A program made the position numbers and the translations under genes. From Siphonodentalium dalli (Eukaryota > Mollusca > Scaphopoda > Gadilida > Siphonodentaliidae), in assembly GCA_032622095.1 (NCBI GenBank), contig CP136065.1, positions 52,261,949 to 52,325,948 of the forward strand: a DNA stretch of 64,000 nt, given 5' to 3'. The stretch's first letter is position 1; each line of letters starts with the position of its first letter. The notes under the pieces were generated by a model. That model had not been told where the DNA came from. It did not search any database and was given only the letters and a program-made list of their open reading frames with translations. Positions 33,717-45,354 of this stretch are shown here, in pieces.

Positions 33717-36700
33717 TTTTAGCTCACCTGAGACGAAGTCTCCGGTGGAGCTATAGTCATCACTCCTCGTCCGTCGTCCGTCCGTCCGTCTGTCTGTCTG
33801 TCCGTCAACTTTAAAAAAAAACATCTTCTCCTCTGAAACCATCATACCAAATTGGTTCATATTTGGTGTGGATGTTCCCTAGGTGACTCTCATTCAGATT
33901 TGTTCAAATGAGGTCACTGGGTCAAATAGTTGCGAAACCAGGGCCATAATTCTATTCCTCCACAGTAATTCTTACAACAACTTCTTGTCCATAACCATTG
34001 TGCCGATTTAGCTAATATTTGGTATGGAGGGTCCTTGGGTGACTGGTGTTCAGATTTGTTCAAATGAGGTCACCCGGTCAATTAGTTGAGAAACCAGGGC
34101 CATAACTCATAGTAATTCTTACAATGACTTCTTCCACAAAAATATTGGGCCGAATTAGCTTATATTTGGTACTAAGGGACCTTGGGTGACTGGGAATCAG
34201 ATTTGTTCAAATTGGGTCACTGGGTCAATTAGGGGCAGAGCCAGGGACATAACTCTAAAAACCAAAAAATTACATTTTTGCATTTTGATCATATTTGGGG
34301 TGGATGTTCCCTAGGTGACTGTCATTAATATTTGTTCAAATGAGGTCACTGTGTCAAACAGTTGCGAAACCAGGGCCATAACTATATTCCTCCTTGGTAA
34401 TTCTTATAACGACTTCTTGTCAATAACCATTAAGCCGATTTAGTTTATATTTGGTATGTGGGGTCATTGAATGACTGGGGTTCAGATTTGTTCAAATGGG
34501 GTCACTGGGTCAAATAGTGGTGGAGCTAGGGCCATAATTCCCCAAAAAATAATAAAAAATTCAGGAACTCCTTGATCAATTTAACATACAAACAAAAAAT
34601 ATCACCCCCACATGACCCAGAACCCCACCCCAACCAACAGCATTCAACCCTATCTCATATCCTAACTCACAGGTAAATAATGTATATTTATTTAAATTCC
34701 CATTACAAGGCAACTCTCCTATGAACTGATAGACATGGCAAGGCAGATAGAGAGATAAAGATTCTGCAGCCTTAGACAGAGTCCCCAGGGAGTGTATTCA
34801 TGTCATCCATAATTTAAATGAGATTAATGGTGTTATCAATGAAGCACCCTTGTTGTTTATATTATCACTCAGTGGTCATTAAAATCAGATTAATTTCATT
34901 TTCTCAAAGAGTGCCTGGCAGAGCCAGAATGAGGTTCCCAGAGGGTGAATTTAGTGACGCTATCCTACACAGCAGGCTAGCATAACCAAATACACCCTCT
35001 GAGAACCTTATTCCGCTTAGGCCTCATCTTCTGGGAAGTATCTAGAGTCTCAAGATCTCATTCTGCTTAGGCCTCATCTTCTGGGAAGTATCTATAGTAT
35101 CAAATTTACATTGTTTAGTTAAATTTCCCTTCTAGGAAGTTTCTGTATCCCTTAATTTGCAGAAGATAAAATTCATGATTGAGGTGCCCAATGGGTGAAC
35201 ATCACCAATTTCAACTGGGGAACTTCAATCTTATTCTAGGTCTTCCATAGCAGTTGAGGGCCTTATCAGAATGAGGTCCCCAGAGGGTGAATTTAGTGAT
35301 ACTAGCCCGCTGTGCAGGATAGCCTCACTAAATTCACCCTCTGTGTACCTCATTCTGCAAATAACAGACAGACTATTTCAAAGCTTGATTCAAGGCTAGC
35401 ATCACCAAATTCACCATTTGGGGACCTCATCTTCTGGGAAGTATCTAATCAAATTTACATTGTTGTTAGTTAAATTTCCCTTCTAGGAAGTTTCTATATC
35501 CCCTAATTTGCAGAAGATAAAATTCATAATTGAGGGGCCCAGTGGGTGAACATCACCAACTTCAACTGGGGAAATTCAATTTTATTCTAGGTCTTCCATA
35601 GCAGTTGAGGACTTTATCAGAATGAGGTCCCCAGAGGGTGAATTTAGCGTCACTAAATTCACCCTCTGGGGACCTCACTCTGCAAATGACAGACACACTA
35701 TTTCAAGGCTTGTTGTATAATACATTGTGTTGCTTGAGGCCAGGCATACACAATGTAGGAACAGACACGCTTTTTGTGATGCTATCCGGCACAGCAGGCT
35801 AGAATCACCAAATTCACCCTCTGACGACCTCATTCTGCTTAGGCCTCATCTTCTGGGAAGTATCTATAGTATCAAATTTACATTGTTGTTAGTTAAATTT
35901 CCCTTCTAGGAAGTTTCTGTATCCCTTAATTTGCAGAAGATAAAATTCATGATTGAGGTGCCCAATGGGTGAACATCACCAATTTCAACTGGGGAACTTC
36001 AATCTTATTCTAGGTCTTCCATAGCAGTTGAGGGCCTTATCAGAATGAGGTCCCCAGAGGGTGAATTTAGTGATACTAGCCCGCTGTGCAGGATAGCCTC
36101 ACTAAATTCACCCTCTGTGTACCTCATTCTGCAAATAACAGACAGACTATTTCAAAGCTTGATTCAAGGCTAGCATCACCAAATTCACCATTTGGGGACC
36201 TCATCTTCTGGGAAGTATCTAATCAAATTTACATTGTTGTTAGTTAAATTTCCCTTCTAGGAAGTTTCTATATCCCCTAATTTGCAGAAGATAAAATTCA
36301 TAAATGAGGTGCCCAATGGGTGAATATCACCAACTTCAACTGAGGAACTTAATTGTTATCAGATTTGTGAAAATGGGATCACAAAGTCAAATAAGGGCAG
36401 AGCAAGAGACTTACCTATTTCACTACATAGTAATTCTTAAAATATGTTTGCAAGAACTAGTTGGCTTATATAGAATGGAATGTTCTTCCTTGACTGCAAT
36501 TCAGATTTTTTTAATGGGGTCACCTGGTCAAATAGGGGCCAAGCGAAGGACAGTTTCCCTCTTAATATGCTTCCTTCACAAGGACCATCAGGTCTATTTG
36601 ACTGATATTTATGATATGTATGAAGGGTTCTTTGGTGTCTGGGATTCAAATTTATTCAGATGGGGTCACCAGGTTAAATAGGGTGGGACCAGGGACATAA

Positions 36701-37320
36701 CTATATGTCTCTATAGTAATTCTTAAAATGTCTTCTCAAGGGATTTTGGACTATTTAGCTTACATATAGTATGGAGGAATCAGGAAGATCCTTTAGTGAC
36801 TGAGATACAGATTTGTTAAAATGAGGTCAACCTGTCAAGAAATGGCAGTCTATGGGGAGTTAACACTTTTGTGTCCAATAAAATCATAGAAATACCAAAT
36901 TCATTAAAACATCTACCTTGGAACCACCCGACTGATTGGTCTGACATGCATGTATTGTGTTTTGGGTCCATGGATAATTGGGCTTCAAACATGTTTAAAT
37001 GGTTTTAGAAAAAGGCGCTTGTGAGATTGGAAATTTCCAACAATTGAGAAAGTTTGAGGTGTCGGTTGTGAAATTCCAACTTAAGACTTGGTAGTCTGGA
37101 TCCCGGTCGGGAGGGGACTTGTTGAGCTGGAGGAGGGGGGTGATCAGTAGTGTACAGTTGGCAATTTCAAGGTGGTTTTTACCAAGCTACATACTTGAAG
37201 TCTCTCTAGCCACATATCCTGTTTAAATCTACTTCTTTTAAAGTGATTATGAAAAGTGTTTTGGTCTCCAGAGTCCCAGTCTTATCAGTCTTTGCAGTCT
37301 GGTGAGCGACCCCACAGTCA
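33717..37320. repeat. Long dispersed repeat R3, copy B (about 3.6 kb)
   Basis: Same start (TTTTAGCTCACCTGAGACG) and end (TCTGGTGAGCGAC) as copy A at 10461. It is longer because the middle, the GAGGTCCCC hairpin part (34925-36320), has been tandemly duplicated. The 125-codon frame at 36304-36681 is repeat sequence shared with copy A and is not a gene. Confidence 0.8.
34925..36320. repeat. GAGGTCCCC hairpin array with about 774-bp duplication
   Basis: Blocks 35086-35528 and 35860-36302 are nearly identical for about 440 bp, offset by about 774 bp. Each includes TTCTGTATCCCTTAATTTGC, a GAGGTCCCCAGAGGGTG hairpin and AACAGACAGACTATTTC. Confidence 0.8.
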
Positions 37321-37332
37321 TTGACTGTCTTG

Positions 37333-37435
37333 TTATGGAGATGTAACGGTGAGGTAAGTGGACATAACTTGTGTAAAACCCGAAGGGTTTTACATACAAG
37401 TTATGTCCACTTACCTCACCGTTACATCTCCATAA
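37333..37435. repeat. 103-bp palindrome
   Basis: Arms of about 49 bp begin TTATGGAGATGTAACGG and differ only by a 2-base indel near the centre (AAAACCCGAAGGGTTTT). Lies directly inside the right 27-bp inverted repeat. Confidence 0.9.
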
Positions 37436-37466
37436 AAATAGTCCACATGACAGTTAATCCTTATAT

Positions 37467-39546
37467 TTATATACATTTAGCGAAAAAGCCGCTTTTGTAA
37501 ATATATTTAAATCGAAAAGTGTATCCGTGACAAGATCAGCCCAAAATACCCAATAGCACCCTTGGCAAAAGTTAATAGGAACAATTTCTCTTCATATTGA
37601 AACCCGATGATGTATTAAGTCAATCCTGCGCGAGTCAAAATGCGCCCAAAGCATTACGCGTTCGTCTTTCCAAACCTAATGACGTATCGATGGTGTTATT
37701 AGCTTGGTGTTATGAGGCGTTACGCATTCACCGAGAAATAACTGCAACTAGCCACGTGGGCGCCGACCAATCAGAATGCTGGATTTAGTGATGACAACAC
37801 TTAGTGTGTAAATATACTAGTATGAACTAAATATCGCCCAAAATTTATGTTGATGCTGATAACGTAAACAGATTGTACATTATGTGAATTGTGAAATAAT
37901 TTGCTTGAACGCCATCGAACATCTCATTTATAAACAGTTACATGTATATTCATCAAGTGGACAGTCAAAAGTCAGGCTTCAGTGAACTGACATAATAGTA
38001 TCATTCAGTCAGATAGGCATGATTGTGCAACGTGTTTCGCATGCATCGATTGTCATGGTCTTATTATTTATTGGGAAGATTGGCATGTCGGCATGCTGCA
38101 CGTGAAATAAATATACACCGCATTACTCAAAACGATAGCCCTGTCCCATCCGTAATTTGTAAATCTAAAAATAGTCACTCGGCATGTAGAAGGATTTGTC
38201 CAAATTATCAATAATACTTTAAACATTTCAGCAATTCGATCATATATACTGTATACTAACAAGGCTGCTCACACATAAGTGCAATGCATGTCTCTCAATA
38301 TTCAAACCAAAGCGTCTGGCACGGCATCATTATATACGAGATGATGCCTGATCATAAGTGACAACATTAACCAGTTCACACTTTATATAAGTCTTCATTG
38401 TCCAATTTAATTTTTTCATGAATTCCCATGTTTAACAGACTGCATTCTGAAATGTTTTCATGCAGAGTTCTGTATTGAAACCCCTCGAATAACTAGACTT
38501 TCAGTCATTAGCATGCAACTACAAATAGTATAAAACAAGATTTTTTTTAAATGAGTTTATTCAATAAAACTATTAAAACATCTTGAATATAAATAGCATC
38601 AGTAAAAAGAAATGAGGATGAGATATCTGATGAGTATTTACAGACGCGAGTCGATATCCCGACTAAGCAAAAGAGATAAAGTTCAGTACGCCACTGGAAA
38701 CACTCCCTCACAGCTATAGTCTTACTGCTGGGTCTTGTGAGAACACAAAGTACCAACAGAACTTGAGATTGGATTTAGGTCACAAGCAGAAATACCATCT
38801 ATATATTTCCAAACCATCATGAACTGTCGAACACACACTCTACTCAATTTCAATATTCACACTGCACAATTGTCATGCCGTGTAGCTGCTTGCCATTGGT
38901 GTTTATTGTATTGGTGTTTATATGCCTATGAAGAACTTTGTAGGATAGCCAACTGGGATAGCCGTAGAAAATATCTTGACCCATGAGAAGCATATTACTA
39001 TTTGTTTTGCTGCACCCAATGCATTAATAATGACAAGAGAAATTTACAGTGTAACATATATATCCCTTCATGATGTACCTAAAACATGTAGCAGTATATT
39101 AAAATAGCTAAGGAGTTATCCAGTTCTTTAGAAATATTGATAAACGAAATCTGTGCAATATTCATATGAAACAGAATGAAAAGTTGTGAAATTTTCCCCG
39201 AGTTGGTTATATAAGAAATGACTGAAGATCAATTGGGTCATTGGATAATGACAGGCACAACTAAACAAAGTAAGTGAATCCCTGAATGTGCAATATACCA
39301 CACCTATTAAAAGTGTTTGATAAAAGTGTCCCATCCAAGTGAAAAGAGTGCCACAAACAATTCTTTTGAAAAGAGATTCAATCTTAAGGATTCATGTTGC
39401 TTGTTTGATGCTTTCACCAAGTCTACATGTTGCTTGTTTGATGCTTTCACCAAGTCTAAGTGGACTAATATCTGGTATAAGTCTGTGTTAAGTCGGCCAT
39501 TTGAAGAGGTCAGTGTAATGCATCCTGGTTATTGTTTACTCTGAAG
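37467..39546. other. Non-coding; one 33-bp perfect duplication
   Basis: 2 kb with no credible exon. At about 39393-39458 a 33-bp unit (TGTTGCTTGTTTGATGC and onward) is perfectly duplicated. On the minus strand an AATAAA followed by A-rich sequence occurs near 38540-38560, which could be a transcript 3' end, but no matching exon is visible. Confidence 0.5.
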
Positions 39547-39689
39547 CAAGCCTTGAAATGCGTGTACATTTGCAGAATGAGATCCCCAGAGGGTGATTTT
39601 AGTGATGCTACCCCCGCACGGTGGGCTAGCATCACCAAATTCACCCTCTGGGGACCTCAATGCAATAAGGGACACTATTTCAAGGCTTG
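39547..39689. mobile_element. GAGGTCCCC hairpin MITE (H8), short form (143 bp)
   Basis: Ends CAAGCCTTGAAAT and ATTTCAAGGCTTG. Inside: an AGAGGGTGATTTTAGTGATG stem and its partner. Flanks CTCTGAAG and CACTCAAG match at 6 of 8, a possibly decayed duplication. Confidence 0.8.
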
Positions 39690-40105
39690 CACTCAAGAGA
39701 ATCAATATAGAACAGCTAATTGTCTTAATTACTGAATTGGCTATATACTAGTAGTCGACACGGCTAACATTGAAAAAGGTTGCATGTGATTTTAACCCAA
39801 CATGCCTCCCTTGCTCCGAAATATTTGAATGAATTGAGCAAGATGGAGGCCACAGGAAAACCAGATGAAACCAGATTAGCTTGAAGACGTAGCTGCAATT
39901 AAATTAACGTTACAATTTTGAATGCAAATTTCTGCTCTGCCGAGTTGATATTTGATAAAATATATTTCATTTTTTTATTTGATCAATGCAACAACAAAAT
40001 GGCATATTTTGTCTGGATGAAATTGAAATTTAACTATTACAGACCTTTCATTGGAATCCACTTATCCACATAATTATGTAGAAATAATTCTATTTAAATT
40101 GAGAC

Positions 40106-40333
40106 CAAGCCTTGAAATAGTGTGCCTGTCATTTGCAGAATGAGGTCCCCAGAGGGTGAATTTAGTGATGCGGGCTAGCATCACCAAATTCACCCTCTGG
40201 GAACCTCATTCTGCCGAGTTGTAAGCAGAATGAGGTCCCCAGAGGGTGAATTTGGTGATGCTAGCCCGCATAACTAAATTCACCCTCTGGGGACCTCATT
40301 CTGCAAATGACAGGCACACTATTTCAAGGCTTG
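40106..40333. mobile_element. GAGGTCCCC hairpin MITE (H8), short form (228 bp)
   Basis: Ends CAAGCCTTGAAATAGTGTG and CACACTATTTCAAGGCTTG, with a perfect 8-bp duplication ATTGAGAC (40098-40105, 40334-40341). Two hairpins of the AGAGGGTGAATTTAGTGATG type are arranged head to tail around GAGTTGTAAGC. The best-delimited copy of the family in the window. Confidence 0.9.
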
Positions 40334-40341
40334 ATTGAGAC

Positions 40342-40816
40342 CACGATTTTCTGAATTATGCAACCAACAAATCCAATAATGGTTTAATTTGTCAGACTAA
40401 AAGAAATTTTCCATTTAAATTTCAACATCTCTGCAAATCTACAGTTCTAACACTGGTGTATTCTGGTGTATTGTCAAATTATATGGTGAACAAACTTCAC
40501 ACTCCAGCTCAACTAGTACACATCGCACAGAATCCCAAACTCCCATACATGGTTGTTTTCTAATGATAGCATGGGGAATGTTTCCTTCGAGATCACACCT
40601 GAGCACAGTTGGTTATGTCGCATGGCAACAGCTCTGTCCTCATTACGCTCACTTCTTCGCCAGTTTCAGAACTCGCCGCAAGTTTCAGAACTCACCTAAG
40701 CACATGAGTATCAGTCCTGCTTCTTCCGTTTAGGTTCGCTTTTTTGTAAGCTTAGCTTTACTTGGAGTTTGCTGCAAGAAAAAAATTGCTCTATTTGTTA
40801 CTTTAAAACAACTTTA
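40342..40816. other. Non-coding, no gene seen
   Basis: No exon or element boundary recognised. Confidence 0.5.
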
Positions 40817-41066
40817 TTAACCCTTCCATGACTAAGAGCTTCCTTACATTTTACGAAAACCCCTGTGCCAATGCATTCTCTTATATATGCAAGTCTTCCA
40901 TAGGGAGCCTCGCATATATAAGAGAATACAATGGCCTAACAATATTTACCTTGACATTGTAAGCCAGTGCATTCTCTTGTAAATGCGAGACTCGCATATA
41001 CAATAGAATGCATGGCACAGGATCTTTAATAGTGCACCAGCACAGCTCCCGTCATGAAAGGGTTAT
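40817..41066. mobile_element. piggyBac-like MITE (242 bp)
   Basis: TTAA at 40817-40820; the right copy is mutated to TTAT (41063-41066). Ends CCCTTCCATGACTAAG and GTCATGAAAGGG. Contains one complete GCCAATGCATTCTCTTATA hairpin, ATTTACCTTGACATTGTAAG, and a decayed second hairpin. Confidence 0.8.
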
Positions 41067-41271
41067 GTGGTACATCGGAAATTGGTCGACAACTACAGTA
41101 AAGGCCTAAATAATGGACTCCTTAACCACAGCTGAATTATAGGTAATTTTTCAGGATTTAGTCTGGTCAGGAGAAATAAAATATTTGCTGTATAATAATC
41201 TCATCTAAAACAATCATGGGCAAATATATATTATTTTTTTTGGATGTTTCTTTAAAGCATGATAAGGATAG

Positions 41272-42005
41272 TAGAGCTGAAACGGATAATCGGTTAGCAT
41301 CCGGATAACGATGTAACCGGTTAGAAAAACATGAACCGGACGAAACCGCACCCCGCTCCGTCAGTTGAATGTGAACGTGAATAATGCCCTGGTACCCTCA
41401 AAATATTAAGATAAATGATGCTGACCCCTGTGGCACAGATAGAGTGCAATGCAAGCATTAATTGGTGCACGCGGAAGTTTCAGACACTGAGTAGCGTGTC
41501 GGCGACCTTCAATCAATTCCGGCCTTTGAAGTTTTCTCTGATCTTCCGACGAGAGCACGTGGGCAGTCACTGTGTATCCAGGCGGGATAGTTCAAAGCAA
41601 TGACGTCACTGAATCAGTCATCTGATTGACACCCCTCAGACTCAGTATTATTTCGTGTTGAAATTTGAAAAGTGAACACGGCCATCGATAGTTAGTGTCC
41701 GCGATCATGATACCGACGAATACTGAATAGGACTGAGTCTGTGACCTTTTAGTTCTATAGTTATTACTTTCTAGTCTTTATTTATAATTCGTTTGAGGAT
41801 ATACCAATGTTGATCATGATATATTACAGGTCTTTTATATATAGTTTTGTTACTCGTTTTACCTCTGTTTGTCCCTGGATCATGGCATAATGTCGACATA
41901 ATTAGTCTGAGAGAAGTCCGTTAGAAATTATCGGTTAAACGGTTAAAATCCGGCTAACCCCAATGGTTAACCAGTTAGAAGAATGGGTCAACCATTTCAG
42001 CTCTA
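41272..42005. mobile_element. hAT-like non-autonomous element (734 bp)
   Basis: Ends TAGAGCTGAAACGGATAA and ACCATTTCAGCTCTA. Perfect 8-bp duplication AAGGATAG (41264-41271, 42006-42013). AACCGGTTAG words near both ends. No transposase. Confidence 0.88.
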
Positions 42006-42149
42006 AAGGATAGATGAAAAAATATTGCCCATATCAGCGTCCACCATGTTGGCGTTGACATTCAATACCATAAACATCACCAGGAGGCTTCGAATTCAAT
42101 CAGTGTTGTACATTTTACATAACTTTATACTTTTTTCCAATTTTTTTTT

Positions 42150-42480
42150 ATCCCCCGCCAAATTGAAAATTCCACAAATCTCAACGGATTTCAAAGATAT
42201 TTGGTATACGAGTTTACCTGACCATTACCTAGAACGAGTTCGCAAACCAGGTCCGGATGGATATTTTACGCGGACTTTGTTTATTTTTTTTGTGTGCAAA
42301 TGGACGACGTCACGGGGCTCATTTCCACAAATGTCAACGGATTTCAAAGATTTTTGGTATACGAGTTCACATGACCAGTATCTATAATGAGTTCCCAAAC
42401 CATGTCCGGCCGGATATTTTCAGCAGAGTTAATGGACTTTGTTTATTGGTATATTCATTCCCATGACCAGTACCTAAAAT
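42150..42480. repeat. Tandem dispersed-repeat units
   Basis: Two copies of CAACGGATTTCAAAGAT with TTGGTATACGAGTT following, about 145 bp apart, plus a third partial unit. The frame at 42025-42387 translates this repeat. Confidence 0.65.
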
Positions 42481-42523
42481 GAGTTTGCAAGCCAGGCTTT
42501 GACAAAATCCCACCTCTTGTTTA

Positions 42524-43102
42524 TAGTGTCGAAACGATTAATCGATTAGTCAAAATCGACGCGATTATTAAATTAGTCGATCCCGAAATATGCTAGTCGA
42601 CTAGTCAAGAAAAAGCACTACCTGAGTGCTATCATGACAGCAGTGCCATTGCATGGAAATATTATCACGTAATCTGTAACAGTTAATACATATTAACTTC
42701 TTAGAGCTTATTGCATTGTTCCTTTAATACACCCGACATCTCATTAGCGAGACTTACTAACGAGACTTGCCTATTTTATTTCCTGCTTACCGGCGACAAT
42801 TGTGTTTATATAAAATGTTTTATTACCTACATTCCCCAAACCATGAGATAATATGAAGGTTGCAGGAGAGCCGGGTTTAAAACATCAAATTGGGAGACTT
42901 ACTGGCAAAATGGGAGATTATATAGTTCACGTGCTTTCCATTTTAATGTTCTGAAACGAAGAGTTGGATACTGCGATGCCACATGGCTCATTTTATTGTC
43001 ATATGGGCATAGAAACGGGAACTCTTAGAAGGGGTCCGACTAGTAGTCGATTACCTCTGGCGACTAGTCGATTCCTTAAAAATGCTAATCGTTTCAACAC
43101 TA
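42524..43102. mobile_element. hAT-like non-autonomous element (579 bp)
   Basis: Ends TAGTGTCGAAACGATTA and TAATCGTTTCAACACTA. Perfect 8-bp duplication CTTGTTTA (42516-42523, 43103-43110). Subterminal CTAGTCGACTAGTC words. Lies just beyond the H1 stop codon on the minus strand, so it may fall in or near the H1 3'UTR. Confidence 0.88.
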
Positions 43103-43361
43103 CTTGTTTAGCACATACTGAGAACGCAAAGTGAAACATTATTGAGAATGCACTTCCCCAACTGCACATTTTGGCAGGGGATACCGCCGTCTGACTGCTT
43201 GTTATATTCTGGATTAATATTCCAATTGGCGGAATTAAAAAACTAAAATTAAATTTTTAATGAACAGCTTTTTTTGAGTAGGGAAATCCGTAAACCAAGT
43301 AATAAAAAATAAAATGACTTCTACCTGGCCCAATTTGTCAATAATCCAGTGAATAATCTAG

Positions 43362-43741
43362 TTATTTATTATGACTAACCTTTGGAAGGGTTTTCTTTGT
43401 TTTGGGTTTTGGAGTTGTGGCAGACATCGTTTTCGTTTTAGGTTTTGCGGTCTTCTTGCCTGGTGATTTTGCTTTTCGTTTCACTGGTCCCTTAGATTTT
43501 GTTGGAGTTGAACTTGCTGATCTTTTGCTTGGAGTTGAACTTTCTGACATCTTTGAAGGAGTTGAACTTTTTGACTTCTTACTGCTCGACTCTTCCGTTT
43601 TAGCCTTCGTAGCTTTAGCCGATGCTTTCTTTTTAACTGGCTTAACTTCAGTTTCCTTTGTTTTCTTTACAGTCTTCTTTTCTTTAGCTTTCTGTATTGA
43701 AGCTATTTTTGCCTTGTCAACTTTGAATCTCCCAGTAAGTC
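43362..43741 (-). CDS. Histone H1 exon 2 (residues 83-208, stop)
   Basis: Minus strand, from acceptor TTTTGTTTCAG at 43742 to the stop TAA at 43362-43364. It joins in phase 1 to exon 1, completing GLTGRFKV, the last strand of the winged-helix globular domain. The rest is the classical H1 tail, Lys/Ala/Ser/Pro-rich, with five S/T-P motifs followed by Lys within two residues (STPSK twice, STPTK, KSPGKK, TTPKPK), typical CDK sites. The protein is 208 aa, normal for H1. No histone stem-loop was seen after the stop. The + strand frame over the same bases (43402-43788) is only its antisense shadow. Confidence 0.9.
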
Positions 43742-44494
43742 CTGAAACAAAACCAGGGGGAGGGAATACATTGACATGTGAATTATGAATACAAACATTT
43801 TAGAAATAAACTTAAATTGATTTTTCCTATGTGCATGTGAAACCAGGATTATCCTACCCCAGCAGCAGTCGTGTCTGTGGCCCGATTTTGGTATGAAGCC
43901 CTTCCCTTATAGTTTTGCAGTGTGTTTAAGGTGTGGATAAGGTGCTCTTGTGGTGTGGGCCTGAATCAGGCCCGAAGCTGGTGGGGGTGCAGCGGGGGCG
44001 AACCGCCCCCCTGTGAACGTTTCTGTCGGAAATGTTCTCATGCCGTCGGAAAATAAATGCTAACCCATGATGACTAGATTTAATGGTAGAGAGAGAGAGC
44101 TTAATTCCGACATGCCATATCAAATTTCCGACCATTTATCACCTTGTTCTTGGACTTAACATTAAGTTTCTTATTATCAAAGAACCCATTAATCAATGCA
44201 GACAGCAGGGAGTCTCCCAACGTTGAGGCTGCTATTCATTCTAAAAACCAGTTAACTTTATGACCTGTTGGCTCTGTGGACTTTTGCTTTATCTGATAAA
44301 CCACAATATAGATCTTTATTGTTTGACAACTTAGCAGCGTGGTGCCCATTAAATAGCTACAAAGTGCCAGGATTGTTATGTCATAGCAGTTTTCACAGGT
44401 GGTTTGTTTCCACATCCACATGTTTATGATTCTTGGAGTGATATGCCTTGACTCCCTATATAATAATCTGTACATTCAAATCATTCTATCCAAA

Positions 44495-45175
44495 ATGCCT
44501 CCCAAACCGAAACGTCGAAAAATTATTTGTCTATTGTGTGGTGTGGATTCGATAGCTTTTGATAGTGACTATAGGACGAGGCACAATTTGAAGTACCACC
44601 CAGATGAAGTGAAGTCTCATAAGACCATTCCAATAAAGGACAAAGGAGCACCAGCTAATCCGTTTGCTGCCAGTCTTTCGAAGCGAGCTAACCCGTTCGC
44701 TGCTAGTCTTTCGAAGCCAGCTAACCTGTTCGCTGCTAGTCTTTCGAAGAAATCTGCTTCGGCTGATATTGGGCTACAAATCAACAAAACGTTGTCATCA
44801 AATGAAGATCAAGATCAGCGATCCTCCGACGTCAACATAAGCAATGAAATGAACCAGGATGAGTCACATGATGAAGATGACGGTGATCAAGTTTCTGTGA
44901 ACAGTGAAACACAGATAGATAGAGTTACAGAAGAAACAGACGTCATTGCGTGTCTTTCTGGCCTGCTTGATAAATCCTTAGAATTTCCGACAGACCCAGC
45001 TCATTTCATAAATGTTCACATGACACCACAATTAATAGCAGAGGTTTTGAAATGTGGACCGTGTCAGCCGGGGATGAATGGGAAATTCCAATTTCCGAAG
45101 AACGAAGATGGGCGTTGTTTCATTAGTGAATGGTATATAAGAGAGGAAAATTTGATAGAGATTGGCTTGTGTTGA
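44495..45175 (+). pseudogene. N-terminal fragment of a ZMYM1-like / hAT-derived protein
   Basis: 226 aa from ATG at 44495 (MPPKPKRRK). An in-frame ATG at 44414 is also open but encodes a hydrophobic, unlikely leader. Residues C12, C15, H30 and H35 form a possible zinc finger. Three 11-residue repeats (ANPFAASLSK plus one) follow, then an acidic Ser/Asp/Glu-rich linker. The end is GPCQPGMNGKFQFPKNEDGR then FISEWY, the entry to the TTF-type zinc finger of ZMYM1-like proteins derived from hAT transposases. The frame then stops, without the rest of that finger or the transposase-like core. It lies inside the H1 intron on the opposite strand. It may be a decayed copy or one exon of a gene (see finding). 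Confidence 0.6.
44654..44752 (+). repeat. Triplicated 33-bp coding repeat
   Basis: Three head-to-tail 33-bp units, each encoding ANPFAASLSK (third copy ANLFAASLSK) plus one variable residue. Units 2 and 3 are closest. Confidence 0.9.
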
Positions 45176-45354
45176 TAAAGACCAAAGGTGAGCTAAAATT
45201 AACTTAATTAAATTAACTAATTGGATATTATTTAGATGCTATACATCCATTCATCGGTGTTAAACCGGGGAGTATTAATGCATGTTTCATTCTTTTTTCC
45301 CAGAATGTGTAACATAATATTTTTGAATGCCAAACTGCACCAGAATGCACAATT

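Larger units (their letters stand above)
33688..37466. repeat. 3.8-kb segment bounded by perfect 27-bp inverted repeats
   Basis: 33688-33714 and 37440-37466 are exact reverse complements (ATATAAGGATTAACTGTCAT plus seven more bases). Near-matching sequence continues inward for about six bases. They enclose R3 copy B (33717-37310) and the palindrome at 37333-37435. No direct duplication outside. It could be one large element or the product of an inverted duplication. Confidence 0.7.

Noticed and set aside
36304-36681. 125-codon + strand frame
   Set aside because: Lies wholly in dispersed repeat R3, whose other copy at 11860-12130 breaks the frame.
38540-38760. Possible 3' end of a minus-strand gene
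   Set aside because: Only an AATAAA plus A-rich stretch is present; no coding exon upstream on that strand could be linked to it.
43402-43788. 128-codon + strand frame
   Set aside because: It is the antisense of histone H1 exon 2; the H1 reading on the other strand is clearly real.
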